Position numbers and translations under genes: made by a program | Assembly (NCBI RefSeq): GCF_001761385.1 | Contig: NZ_CP017476.1 | Span: 4,825,501-4,889,500, forward strand | Reading direction: 5' to 3' | DNA from: Hydrogenophaga crassostreae | GTDB lineage: Bacteria > Pseudomonadota > Gammaproteobacteria > Burkholderiales > Burkholderiaceae_C | Length of the DNA: 64,000 bases | Part shown: positions 1 through 8,871 of the stretch, piece after piece | Layout: every line of letters begins with the position of its first letter | How positions within the stretch are numbered: position 1 is the first letter of the stretch | The notes under the pieces: generated by a model | Databases searched by the model: none | The model's input: the letters and a program-made list of their open reading frames with translations, nothing else | Told to the model about the DNA's origin: nothing

Positions 1-2398
1 TTTGCAGGCGCGGCGCCTCCGGGTTGATGTGCACATCGTTGCCGGTGAATGACACCGAGCCCTGCACCGCGGTTTGATCGATCCGGTGCAGCGGCAGCTG
101 CAGCTGAAACTGGAGCTGCGCCGGGCCGCTGATGGTGCTGCGTTGCAAAGCCCGGCCCGTGAAGTAGTTGACCGGCGAGGCGCGAACAAAATCAAGCATG
201 CCGGTGGCCGGGCCTTGCGCCTTGGCCGATACCTTGAGCAATGGGTCGTTGATCAGGTCAGCGATCGAGGCCTCGGCCTGGCTCAGGCCAACGCCGGGCG
301 ATCCGTCAAGGGTGGCTTGCAGCTGGGTGAGCTTGAGTGAAGCCCGGTCAAGCAGCAGCTGGCCACTCACACCTTTGAGCGCCGGCCAGGCCGCATCGCT
401 GCCGTTTTGCAAATAGGAAGGCACGTAGGCGAAATCGACTCCCTTGAGTTGCGCGGCGATGCGGAACTCGCCTTTGGCGTCGGGGTGGTTGAAAGGCATG
501 TCCCACAGGTCGCCGCGGATGCGGAAGTCCACGGTGCCCACGGCGCCGCCGAGCACCGATTCGCGCACGTAGCGCTGCGCCAGCGGCCCGATGGCGATGG
601 GCAGGTAGCGGTGAACCCGGTTGGCCGCACCGCGGGTGAGCCGCGCATTGAGATCGAGCACGCCCGGGAAACGCGATTTGGAGGCGCTGGTGGCGGGGTC
701 GCTGGTGGACCAGTGCGCACTGACCGTGCCTTCGGTGTCGTCGTTGGCCAGTTGCAATGGGTCGAGCCAGGCTTCGATGCGCTCGCCCTGAATGCGCCAG
801 CGCGCTTCGGTGTCCAGGCGGTTGAGCGACACCAGGGATTCTTCAAAGACGCCGGGCAGGTCCAGGGCGCCCTGCTTGACCTGTATCGAAGCGCGGCCGC
901 CATCCTGGTTGAGATCAAATTCGACCTGGGCGCCGCGAATGCCCGGGCGCCCCGGCAGCACATGGCCAAGCGAGGGCTCGATGCGCGGCTCGCCGCCTGC
1001 CAGCGCCAGGCCGCTCACACGGCCAGTGGCTTTGTAGCGATAGGTTTGCCAGCCTTCAGCGGCAGGGGTGGCCTCCGCCGTGCCTTCGCCCGATGTCGCG
1101 GGGCCCTGCCAGTTGACTTTGAGCCCTTCCATGCGGCCTTCGGGGTCGAGTTTGAGCAGCAGGGCACGGCTGGCATCGGGCAAAGGCAGGCGCGTGGCGA
1201 TCGTGGCCAGCGCGGCCAGTTCCAGCCGGTCGGCGCTCAGGTCGGTGCTGGCAGCCTGGGCGCCCTGGGCTCGCTGGTGCTTCAGGCGCAGCGCGCCCCC
1301 TGGCCAGTCGAGGCCCTCGGCGGTGCGAAATTGCAGGTTGTCGCTGGTGACGTCGAAGCCATCGGCATTCCACGCCGCGCTCACCCGGCCATTCAGGGTG
1401 TCGATGGCCAGTTCGGGCAGCTTGGGGCCGAGCGTGGTGGCGAACTGCTTGAGCGAGACATCCACCGTGGCCGACACCGGCTGGCCTTGCTTCACATCGG
1501 TCCAGGCACGCAGCCGGCCTTCGCCGGAGCGCAGCGTGACGCCCCAGCTGGTCAGGTCAAGGTAGGGTTGCAGCTGGCCCACATCGACACGGGCGAAGTC
1601 GGCGAAGAGTTCGCCGCTCCAGTTGTGCCAGGGGGGTTCCCCGGCACTGGCACCAACGGCCATGCCGAGATCGAGCAGGGGCTGCCGAAAGCGCCCGCGC
1701 AAGCTGAACCGCTCACCGCGTTCGGGCGGTGGCGTGGCATCGATCTGGAACGCATGGCTGCGGCGGCTGTTGCGCACCACCAGGCTCAAATCGCTCAAGG
1801 CCACAGGCGGCTGCTGCTTGAGGTCATCGGTCCAGCGCACCGTGCCCCGGCGGATCACAAATTCGGTTTGCGAGAAAAACCAGTCGGCCACCTGGCTGTC
1901 TTCGTCGGCAGGGCCAGAGAAGTCCAGGCCGGCCACTTCAAATCGGTTGTCGGTGGTGCGGCGCACATCAAGGGTGGGCGAATCGATCGCCAGGCGCTCG
2001 AAACCCAGACGCCACAGGGAGCGCACCGATATGGCGATATCCACCTGCGGCAGGTGCAAGGCCTCGCGGCCAGCGGGGTCATAGAGGCGCACATCGCGCA
2101 GGGCAAACGAAGGCACCAAAGCCGGCAAATAGCGGCTGAAGCCCTCGGTGGGGTTGCTTTCGGTCTCTGCCTGAATGGCCCCGACTTTTACCGGGACCCC
2201 GAGTGTCTGACCCGCCCAACGCTCCAGCGCGGGACGCGCTTCGTCGATTCGCGGCACAATCACCAGATGGATCGCACCCAGCGTCAGCGCGAACAAGCCC
2301 CACACGGCCAAGACCGCCCACAACAACAGCCGTGCAGCCATCGAGAGGGTTCTGGGGATTCGCGGAGTGTTTGCGACAGGGGCCGGGTTTTGATTCAT
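1..2398 (-). CDS. yhdP: YhdP/AsmA-like envelope lipid-transport protein (C-terminus outside window)
   Basis: Reading from the ATG at 2398 down to the window edge gives about 799 residues without a stop. The N-terminus (MNQNPAPVANTPR...) is followed by one hydrophobic segment near residues 22-45, then long stretches typical of DUF3971/AsmA-like beta-rich proteins. E. coli YhdP is about 1,266 residues and Burkholderiales versions are longer, so several hundred residues should lie beyond the window. Family knowledge: an inner-membrane-anchored periplasmic bridge that helps move phospholipids to the outer membrane. The gene is divergent from glnE with only 14 bp between start codons, so the true start could be the next in-frame ATG, near 2341. 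Confident on family, less so on the start. Confidence 0.85.
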   Translation of the reverse strand, partial: MNQNPAPVANTPRIPRTLSMAARLLLWAVLAVWGLFALTLGAIHLVIVPRIDEARPALERWAGQTLGVPVKVGAIQAETESNPTEGFSRYLPALVPSFALRDVRLYDPAGREALHLPQVDIAISVRSLWRLGFERLAIDSPTLDVRRTTDNRFEVAGLDFSGPADEDSQVADWFFSQTEFVIRRGTVRWTDDLKQQPPVALSDLSLVVRNSRRSHAFQIDATPPPERGERFSLRGRFRQPLLDLGMAVGASAGEPPWHNWSGELFADFARVDVGQLQPYLDLTSWGVTLRSGEGRLRAWTDVKQGQPVSATVDVSLKQFATTLGPKLPELAIDTLNGRVSAAWNADGFDVTSDNLQFRTAEGLDWPGGALRLKHQRAQGAQAASTDLSADRLELAALATIATRLPLPDASRALLLKLDPEGRMEGLKVNWQGPATSGEGTAEATPAAEGWQTYRYKATGRVSGLALAGGEPRIEPSLGHVLPGRPGIRGAQVEFDLNQDGGRASIQVKQGALDLPGVFEESLVSLNRLDTEARWRIQGERIEAWLDPLQLANDDTEGTVSAHWSTSDPATSASKSRFPGVLDLNARLTRGAANRVHRYLPIAIGPLAQRYVRESVLGGAVGTVDFRIRGDLWDMPFNHPDAKGEFRIAAQLKGVDFAYVPSYLQNGSDAAWPALKGVSGQLLLDRASLKLTQLQATLDGSPGVGLSQAEASIADLINDPLLKVSAKAQGPATGMLDFVRASPVNYFTGRALQRSTISGPAQLQFQLQLPLHRIDQTAVQGSVSFTGNDVHINPEAPRLQ

Positions 2399-2412
2399 AT
2401 CCACTGCAAATT

Positions 2413-5262
2413 ATGACCGTCCAACCACCCGAGGGTTCCGCACCCGCCGCCGCCGCTGAATTGGCTCCTGCTCTGGCCGAGCATTCCCGTTTTGTGCAGC
2501 GCATTCGCCGCCGTTACGCCAGCGAACTGCCCTGTTTGCCGCCCGGCGCACCGGTGCACGAATCCATGCAGGTTGCGCTCGCCGCCTTGCTCGAACGCGG
2601 GTTCGACCTGCCATCGGCCTTGCGGGTGTTGCGCCAGCTGGTGCTGGAACGCCTGGCGGTGCTCGATTGCGAACAACAGGCCCCGCTGGCCGACATCACG
2701 CGCTCGGTGACCGAGCTGGCAGAGCTGGCCCTCGACGCCGCCTGCTCGCTGGCCTGGACCGAGCTCGACGCCACCTACGGTGCACCCATTGCCGACCTGT
2801 CAAGAGACAGCAGCTACTGCTACAGCCCCCTGTCCAGCGATGAGCCCGTCGACACGGCGCCTCAGCGGGCCCAGTTGTGGGTGGTTGGCATGGGCAAGCT
2901 GGGCGCTCGGGAGCTCAACGTTTCCAGCGACATCGACCTGATCTACGTCTACGACCACGACGGCGAGACCACTGGCAACGCCGAAGGCCGCAACCGCATC
3001 AGCAACCACGAGTACTTTGGCAAAGCGGTCAAGCACATCTACAACACCGTGGGCGAAGTGAACGAACACGGGCAGGTGTTCCGGGTCGATCTGGCCTTGC
3101 GGCCCAACGGCAATTCGGGGCCGAGCGCGGTGTCGCTCAATGCACTGGAAGAGTATTTTCTGGTGCAGGGCCGCGAGTGGGAGCGGTTTGCCTGGCTCAA
3201 GAGCCGCGTGATCGCGCCCCGTGCCAATGTGGCCGATGGCACCGCCGGAGGCCTGCGCGGCGCCGTTTTGCCTTTCGTTTTCCGCAAATACCTGGACTAC
3301 AGCGTGTTTGAGGCCCTGCGCACTTTGCACCGTCAGATTCGCGAACACGCCAGCAAACGCGCCGCAGGCAATCCGGGGCGCGCCAACGATGTGAAGCTGT
3401 CACGCGGCGGGATTCGGGAAATCGAGTTCACCGTGCAGCTGTTGCAGGTGGTGCGCGGTGGCCAGTTCCCCGAGCTGCGCACCCGGCCCACGCTGGATGC
3501 GCTGCAACGCCTGTGCAAGGCCAACCTGATGCCGCAGGCCACGGCCGATGCGCTGGCCAGCGCCTACGATTTCCTGCGCCGGGTGGAACACCGCGTGCAG
3601 TACCTCGACGATCAGCAGACCCACGTATTGCCGACCCGCGACGACGATCTGGCCTGGATCGCCGCCAGCATGGGATGCGCCAGCCTGTGCGCCTTCCTGC
3701 ACACCCTCGATGCCCACCGCGAAACCGTCGCCCAGGAGTTCGACACGCTGCTCGGTGGTGCCGGTCAGGGCCAGTGCAACGGCAAGGGCTGTCAGAAGAT
3801 GGGCTCACGCTCACCCGCCGAAGAGCTGGAGATCCTGCTGCCCCAGCTGCCCGAGGCTTTCGCCGACAAGCTGCGCGAATGGAGCGACAACCCGCGGGTC
3901 AAGGCGCTGCGGGACGGTGCGTTTCTGCGCGTGGTCCGGCTGATCGAGCGCACAGGCGCCTGGGTCGAAGAAGGCCGGGTCAGCGAAACAGCGGCCCTGC
4001 GCCTGACCGACTGGATCGAGCCATTGCTGCGCCGCGAAAGCTACCTGGCGTTGTTGCAGGAAAGGCCTGCGGTGCATGAACGCCTGCTGCGCCTGCTGGG
4101 CGCGGCGAAATGGCCCGCGCGCTACCTGCTCAAACACCCCGGCGTGATCGACGAACTGGCCAGCCAGCAACTGCTGACCGACCGCTTCGATGGCGTGCAG
4201 TTTGAAGAAGACCTGGAGGCTCGCCTCGCCGCGTTGCGCTCGACCGACGAAGACGACGAAGAGGCACTGCTTGATTTGCTGCGCCGCGCCCACCACGCCG
4301 AGGTGTTCCGCACCCTGGCGCGCGACCTGGAAGGCGTGCTGACGGTCGAGTTTGTGGCCGACGACCTGTCCGCCCTGGCCGATACCGTGCTCAACGTGGC
4401 GGCGCGCTGGTGCTGGAACCGGTTGAAAAACCGCCACCGCGAAGAGCCCAATTTCGCCATCATTGGCTACGGCAAGCTGGGTGGCAAGGAACTGGGCTAC
4501 GGCAGCGACCTCGACATTGTTTTTGTATTCGACGACGACGATGAAAACGCGGGAGAGATCTACGCGACCTTTGTGCGCAAGCTGATCAACTGGTTGTCGG
4601 TCAAGACCGGGGAGGGCGACTTGTACGAAATTGACACCGCCTTGCGCCCGAACGGCAACTCGGGCCTGCTCGTGACCAGCTTTGAGGCGTATGCCGCTTA
4701 CCAGGAAAAGCGCGGCAGCAATACCGCCTGGACCTGGGAGCACCAGGCCATGACCCGCGCGCGCTGCGTGATCGCCCCCAAACCCGCCATCGCCAGCGGC
4801 GAACCCGGGCTCGCCGAGCGGTTCGAGGCGGTGCGGCAAACGGTGATCACGGCCGAGCGCGACAACGCCTTGCTGGTTGACGAAATCGTGGCCATGCGGG
4901 AAAAGGTGCGCGCAGCGCACCGCCTGCCGGCCGACCGCTTCGATGTGAAGCACAGCGTCGGCGGCATGGTGGATGTGGAATTCGTCGTGCAATACCTGGT
5001 GCTGGCCCACTCACGCACCCACCCCACGATGCGCGACAACACCGGCAACATCAAGTTGCTGCACCGTGCCCAGAAATGCGGCCTGTTGCCGCCAGGCATG
5101 GGCGAGGCGGCGGCCAGGGCTTACCGTGAACTGCGCCGGATTCAGCACCGGGCGCGGCTCGATGAAATCCCCACCCACGTGGATCCCGACTCGGTTCAGG
5201 AAGAGGCCGCCGCCGTGCAGGCGCTGTGGCGCCACGTGCTTGGCCACGATCCTCAAACATGA
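2413..5262 (+). CDS. glnE: Bifunctional glutamine synthetase adenylyltransferase / adenylyl-removing enzyme
   Basis: The 949-residue product has the expected two-fold architecture of GlnE: two nucleotidyltransferase domains separated by helical regulatory segments. The N-terminal (deadenylylating) domain carries GMGKLGARELN followed by SSDIDLIYVYD near residues 160-183. The C-terminal (adenylylating) domain carries GYGKLGGKELGYGSDLDIVF near 683-705, with the paired acidic metal ligands intact in both. It adjusts glutamine synthetase activity to nitrogen status in response to PII. The frame is open upstream to 2203, but that part lies inside yhdP on the other strand. The ATG at 2413 gives the family length, though no clear ribosome-binding site precedes it. 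The stop overlaps the start of the next gene (ATGA). Confidence 0.95.
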   Translation: MTVQPPEGSAPAAAAELAPALAEHSRFVQRIRRRYASELPCLPPGAPVHESMQVALAALLERGFDLPSALRVLRQLVLERLAVLDCEQQAPLADITRSVTELAELALDAACSLAWTELDATYGAPIADLSRDSSYCYSPLSSDEPVDTAPQRAQLWVVGMGKLGARELNVSSDIDLIYVYDHDGETTGNAEGRNRISNHEYFGKAVKHIYNTVGEVNEHGQVFRVDLALRPNGNSGPSAVSLNALEEYFLVQGREWERFAWLKSRVIAPRANVADGTAGGLRGAVLPFVFRKYLDYSVFEALRTLHRQIREHASKRAAGNPGRANDVKLSRGGIREIEFTVQLLQVVRGGQFPELRTRPTLDALQRLCKANLMPQATADALASAYDFLRRVEHRVQYLDDQQTHVLPTRDDDLAWIAASMGCASLCAFLHTLDAHRETVAQEFDTLLGGAGQGQCNGKGCQKMGSRSPAEELEILLPQLPEAFADKLREWSDNPRVKALRDGAFLRVVRLIERTGAWVEEGRVSETAALRLTDWIEPLLRRESYLALLQERPAVHERLLRLLGAAKWPARYLLKHPGVIDELASQQLLTDRFDGVQFEEDLEARLAALRSTDEDDEEALLDLLRRAHHAEVFRTLARDLEGVLTVEFVADDLSALADTVLNVAARWCWNRLKNRHREEPNFAIIGYGKLGGKELGYGSDLDIVFVFDDDDENAGEIYATFVRKLINWLSVKTGEGDLYEIDTALRPNGNSGLLVTSFEAYAAYQEKRGSNTAWTWEHQAMTRARCVIAPKPAIASGEPGLAERFEAVRQTVITAERDNALLVDEIVAMREKVRAAHRLPADRFDVKHSVGGMVDVEFVVQYLVLAHSRTHPTMRDNTGNIKLLHRAQKCGLLPPGMGEAAARAYRELRRIQHRARLDEIPTHVDPDSVQEEAAAVQALWRHVLGHDPQT

Positions 5263-5912
5263 ACCGCTCTTCGGGCTGGTTGCTCGTGTGCGCGTTACAC
5301 GGGGTGGCCAGCATGCTGCTCTGGTGGGCTGGTGATGGCCTGGTTCAAACACTGATCTGGCGCGCCGATACCTGGCATGCCCAGCCATGGACGCTGTTCA
5401 CCAGCGCCTGGGTTCACCTGAACACACCACAATTGATCGTGAACCAGATCGCCCTGGGCCTGCTGGCGGCATTTGCCTGGGTGGTTCGCCCTTCGTGGCC
5501 GTGCACGCTGGCCTGGTTGCTCGCCTGGCCACTGACGCAGATCAGCTTGCTGTGGTGGCCCCACATTGGCTACGCCGTGGGCTTGTCGGGGCCGTTGCAT
5601 GCGGGGTCGATGATTCTGGCTGTGCAGCTCATGCTGCAGCGCATCGCGGTACCCAAGGCCGGGCGCTGGGGCGCCATGCTGGCATTGGGCGTACTGACCA
5701 AACTGGCTCTCGAACAAGGCTGGCGCAACCCGGTGGTCTGGGACAGCAGCAACGCCATCTCGGTGGTGCGGGCGGCGCACCTGTCGGGCGCGGTCTGGGG
5801 CGTCGTGCTGGCTTTGTTGCTTGGCTGGATCGCCACGCGCCAATGGGCGCGCCACCACGCCACCACGAACCGGGAAAGCGACGGGTCTTTCGGGAATTCG
5901 TCGCCCCTGTGA
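5259..5912 (+). CDS. Rhomboid-family intramembrane serine protease, rhombosortase-like
   Basis: A 217-residue, very hydrophobic protein whose ATG at 5259 overlaps the glnE stop (ATGA), so translation is probably coupled. Several transmembrane segments are visible. The serine-protease signature is GLSGPLH near residues 108-114 (Ser nucleophile in GxSG), and a second conserved His sits in AAHLSGAVWG near residue 173, giving the Ser/His dyad of rhomboids. Size and the GxSGxxH pattern match the rhombosortase branch (RrtA), which processes proteins with GlyGly-CTERM tails, but no such substrate is visible here, so that subfamily assignment is inference. Linkage to glnE has no obvious functional logic. 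Confidence 0.7.
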   Translation: MNRSSGWLLVCALHGVASMLLWWAGDGLVQTLIWRADTWHAQPWTLFTSAWVHLNTPQLIVNQIALGLLAAFAWVVRPSWPCTLAWLLAWPLTQISLLWWPHIGYAVGLSGPLHAGSMILAVQLMLQRIAVPKAGRWGAMLALGVLTKLALEQGWRNPVVWDSSNAISVVRAAHLSGAVWGVVLALLLGWIATRQWARHHATTNRESDGSFGNSSPL

Positions 5913-6255
5913 CCCCGGCGCAGCTGCGCGTTACACACAGAAACAGGCTTGCGGGACGCCGCCGGGAACTTCCGCGGGAGATAACCGCTCTATCTGGACA
6001 GCAGCGCAATGGAAAGCCCGTTTGCCTGCTGCCGGTTTCTTGGCTCTGCAAAGCCTTCCAGTCGCAAGGCTGGATGCAATCCCGAGGCGGTTCTTCCTCC
6101 TCCTCCCTCCCTCCTTATTCGTCGCGGGGCGCTTTGCAGGCTTTTCTATTTGAGACGGAAGGCGCCACCTGGTTGGCGCTGGCGAAGACCAGGGCGGTCA
6201 TCGCCCTGTCCCCTCTCATCACCCCCTTGCCAGTCGACGCGCACGCCCGCCAGGC
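5913..6255. other. Intergenic region between the rhomboid gene and the GST gene
   Basis: These 343 bp separate two convergent genes. A short self-complementary GCGCAGCTGCGC lies just after the rhomboid stop (near 5919) and a pyrimidine-rich CCTCCTCCTCCC stretch lies near 6097-6115. Open frames across it look like random GC-rich reading frames, with no ribosome-binding site or recognisable domain. I see no RNA gene or convincing terminator. Confidence 0.4.
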
Positions 6256-6870
6256 TTATTCGGGCGCGGTGTCGACGAAGCTCTGGCGCAGCGCCAGCTT
6301 GGCATAGAGCTTGGCCAGATTGGGGTGGTCAGCACGCCAATCCAGCGCTGGAAAGCGAAAGTCGAGGTAGCCCAAGGCACAACCCGCCGCCAGGTCGGAC
6401 AGGCTGAGGTGTATGCCCGAGCAAAACGGTTTGTCCCCCAGCCCGCGGCTCATGGCCTTGAGCGAGGCGGTGATCTTGCCCATTTGCCTGTCGATCCAGG
6501 CTTGTGAGCGCTCGCCTTCGTTGCGCCCGGGCCAGGTGGCTTCCAGCCGCGCCAGGATGGCGGCATCGAGCAAACCGTCGGCCAGCGCTTCCCAGGTTTT
6601 CACCTCGGCGCGCTCACGGCCAGACACGGGAATCAACTTGCCCACGGGTGACAACGTGTCGAGGTATTCCACGATCACGCGCGAATCAAACACCGCTTCC
6701 GCCCCGTCCATCACCAGGCAGGGCACCTTGCCCAGCGGGTTGGAAGTGGCGATTTGCGTGTCGGCCGACCAGACGTCTTCGGTCACAAACTGGTAGTCCA
6801 GTTTCTTCTCGGCCATGACGATGCGCACTTTTCGAACGTAGGGGCTGGTGATGGCACCGATGAGTTTCAT
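6256..6870 (-). CDS. Glutathione S-transferase family protein (YibF-like)
   Basis: A 204-residue protein with the canonical two-domain GST layout. The N-terminal thioredoxin-like domain starts MKLIGAITSPYVRKVRI, where the Ser in the SPYVRKVRI segment is the usual glutathione-activating position. NPLGKVPCLV supplies the cis-proline loop, and DSRVIVEYLDTL binds the gamma-glutamyl part of glutathione. The C-terminal half is all-helical. It most resembles bacterial YibF-type GSTs of unknown substrate. It is cytoplasmic, stands alone on the minus strand, and faces purB across a 357-bp gap. Family assignment is secure; the substrate is unknown. Confidence 0.88.
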   Translation of the reverse strand: MKLIGAITSPYVRKVRIVMAEKKLDYQFVTEDVWSADTQIATSNPLGKVPCLVMDGAEAVFDSRVIVEYLDTLSPVGKLIPVSGRERAEVKTWEALADGLLDAAILARLEATWPGRNEGERSQAWIDRQMGKITASLKAMSRGLGDKPFCSGIHLSLSDLAAGCALGYLDFRFPALDWRADHPNLAKLYAKLALRQSFVDTAPE

Positions 6871-7227
6871 GAATGTGGTTCGATTGGGCAGGGGTTCCCG
6901 CAGCCCGCCATTTTAGCCAACCATGGAAGCCGCAAACCTGACTTTGGCCCTATCCAGGGGTCTTTGCCGCCAGCGGACGGGGTTCAAGGCTCGCACCCTG
7001 CGGCGTGGCTTTCGCGGGAGGAGGCATTCGCGGCGAAGCACATCGCCCGCAAAACCACAGCCCACAAGGATTCGGCCCAAAACGGCCGTCTGGCGCACCG
7101 GTTGCCGCGTCGCTTGCCGCACGCCACACGACGCACCAGGCAGGCACGCCAGCCATCCCGTTTGACACCCGAACGTGCATCTCAGGCGTTTTGAACGCCA
7201 TCCCTGGCACCCTTTTACAATCGCGCC
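6871..7227. other. Divergent intergenic region upstream of purB
   Basis: This 357-bp gap lies between the start of the GST gene (minus) and purB (plus). The only element I can support is a promoter-like end: a -10-like TACAAT at 7216-7221 just before the purB ATG, with a TTGACA at about 7163 farther upstream. The open frames inside have no family resemblance or ribosome-binding site, so I do not call a gene. Confidence 0.4.
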
Positions 7228-7228
7228 A
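7216..7228 (+). promoter_or_regulatory. Candidate purB -10 element implying a leaderless mRNA
   Basis: TACAAT at 7216-7221 is followed by only six bases before the ATG at 7228. If it is used as the -10 element, transcription would start at or next to the A of the start codon, giving a leaderless message. No Shine-Dalgarno sequence is present upstream of the ATG, which agrees with this. The matching -35 box is poor, so confidence is limited. Confidence 0.4.
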
Positions 7229-8658
7229 TGCGCCCAAACTCCTCTGCCCCATCGCCAGCCACAAAGCCCTCATCCGGGAACACCCTGTCGCCCATCACGG
7301 CGCTCTCGCCGCTGGACGGCCGTTACGCAGGCCGCCTGGCGCCCCTGCGACCATTCATGAGCGAGCTGGGCTACATGCACCGCCGTGTTCAGGTCGAAAT
7401 CGCCTGGTTTGTCGCCTTGTCCGATGCTGGATTCGACGAGTTTCAGCCTCTTTCGCCCGGCGCCCGCACCTACCTGCTCGGCCTTGTGAAAAACTTCAGC
7501 GAGGCCGACGGCCTGGCCATCAAGGACATCGAAAAGGTCACCAACCACGACGTCAAAGCCGTGGAGTACTGGATCAAGTCCAAATTCGAAGCCCGGCCCG
7601 AACTGCAGAAAGCAGCAGAGTTTGTGCATTTCGCCTGCACCAGCGAAGACATCAACAACACCAGCCACGCCCTGCAACTCAAAGGCGGTCGCGACACGGT
7701 GCTGCTGCCTGCGCTTGACGGCATCATCGCCAAGCTGCGCGAGATGGCGCATGCGTTTGCCGAAGTGCCCATGCTCAGCCGCACCCATGGCCAAACGGCC
7801 AGCCCCACCACCGTGGGCAAAGAGATCGCCAACGTGGTGGTGCGCCTGAGCGCGGCGCGCGAGAAGATCGCCCGCGTCAAGCTGATGGGCAAGATGAATG
7901 GCGCGGTGGGCAACTACAACGCCCATCTGTCTGCGTGGCCCGATTTCGACTGGGAAGCGTTCAGCAAAAACGTGATCGAGACGCCCGAGCCACTGGGCCT
8001 GGGCCTGACCTTCCAGCCCTACAGCATCCAGATCGAACCGCACGACTACATGGCCGAGCTGTTCGATGCCATGGCGCGCACCAACACCATCCTGATCGAC
8101 CTCTCGCGCGACATCTGGGGCTATGTGAGTCTGGGTTATTTCAAGCAGCGCCTGAAGGCCGGCGAAATCGGTTCTTCGACCATGCCGCACAAGGTCAACC
8201 CGATCGACTTCGAAAACGCCGAAGGCAACCTGGGGTTGGCCAACGCCATGCTCAGACACCTGTCGGAAAAGCTGCCGATCAGCCGCTGGCAGCGCGATCT
8301 GACCGACTCCACCGTGCTGCGCAACATGGGTGTGGCCATGGGCTACGCGGTGCTGGCCTACCACTCCATGGCTGTCGGCCTGGGCAAGCTGGAGCTCAAT
8401 GAAGAGGCGCTGGCCGAAGACCTGGATGCCGCGTGGGAAGTGCTGGCCGAGCCGATCCAGACCGTGATGCGCCGCTTTGGCGTGGTCGGCGCCTACGAGA
8501 AGCTCAAGGAAGTCACGCGCGGCAAAACGGTCACCGCCGAAGCGCTGCACGGCCTGATTCACAGCCTGGAGATCCCCCAGGGCGAGAAAGACCGGCTGCT
8601 GGCCATGACCCCGGGCAGCTATGTGGGCATGGCCGCCAAGCTCGCGCGCCGCATCTGA
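7228..8658 (+). CDS. purB: Adenylosuccinate lyase
   Basis: The 476-residue product begins, after a short Ser/Pro-rich extension, with SPITALSPLDGRYAGRL, the standard PurB N-terminus. It contains the fumarase/aspartase superfamily signature GSSTMPHKVNPIDFENAEGN near residues 314-333, plus TSEDINN and the catalytic-histidine segment RTHGQTASP. It catalyses two steps of purine synthesis: release of fumarate from SAICAR and from adenylosuccinate. The extra 15-20 N-terminal residues compared with E. coli PurB (456 residues) are common in this group. A strong terminator follows at 8681. Confidence 0.97.
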   Translation: MRPNSSAPSPATKPSSGNTLSPITALSPLDGRYAGRLAPLRPFMSELGYMHRRVQVEIAWFVALSDAGFDEFQPLSPGARTYLLGLVKNFSEADGLAIKDIEKVTNHDVKAVEYWIKSKFEARPELQKAAEFVHFACTSEDINNTSHALQLKGGRDTVLLPALDGIIAKLREMAHAFAEVPMLSRTHGQTASPTTVGKEIANVVVRLSAAREKIARVKLMGKMNGAVGNYNAHLSAWPDFDWEAFSKNVIETPEPLGLGLTFQPYSIQIEPHDYMAELFDAMARTNTILIDLSRDIWGYVSLGYFKQRLKAGEIGSSTMPHKVNPIDFENAEGNLGLANAMLRHLSEKLPISRWQRDLTDSTVLRNMGVAMGYAVLAYHSMAVGLGKLELNEEALAEDLDAAWEVLAEPIQTVMRRFGVVGAYEKLKEVTRGKTVTAEALHGLIHSLEIPQGEKDRLLAMTPGSYVGMAAKLARRI

Positions 8659-8680
8659 CCACGACCACGCCGAACCCCTC

Positions 8681-8708
8681 AATGGCCGGTATTTCCGGCC
8701 ATTTTTTT
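8681..8708 (+). terminator. Rho-independent terminator of purB
   Basis: A perfect 9-bp stem (AATGGCCGG / CCGGCCATT) with a 5-base loop is followed by a T run, 23 bases after the purB stop codon. Confidence 0.85.
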
Positions 8709-8871
8709 GTCCCGAGTGGCTGAATTCGGGAGCCAACTCCAGTCCGGTTTGATCTGGCTCAAACCGATGCGGGCCCAGCCGCCCTAGAGTCACGGCCTTG
8801 TCGCGCGCACAAGGCGCGCAGCACCCGCGCTCATCCTGGCGTGCGGCAACCCCCAGCAAACCACCGCCAAC

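Noticed and set aside
407..2416. Plus-strand open frame of 669 codons
   Set aside because: It mirrors yhdP on the minus strand; its translation is low-complexity Gly/Ala/Arg/Gln/His text with no domain, as expected of an antisense frame in high-GC DNA.
6871..7227. A small gene in the gap upstream of purB
   Set aside because: The frames there lack a ribosome-binding site and resemble no family; composition matches other shadows.
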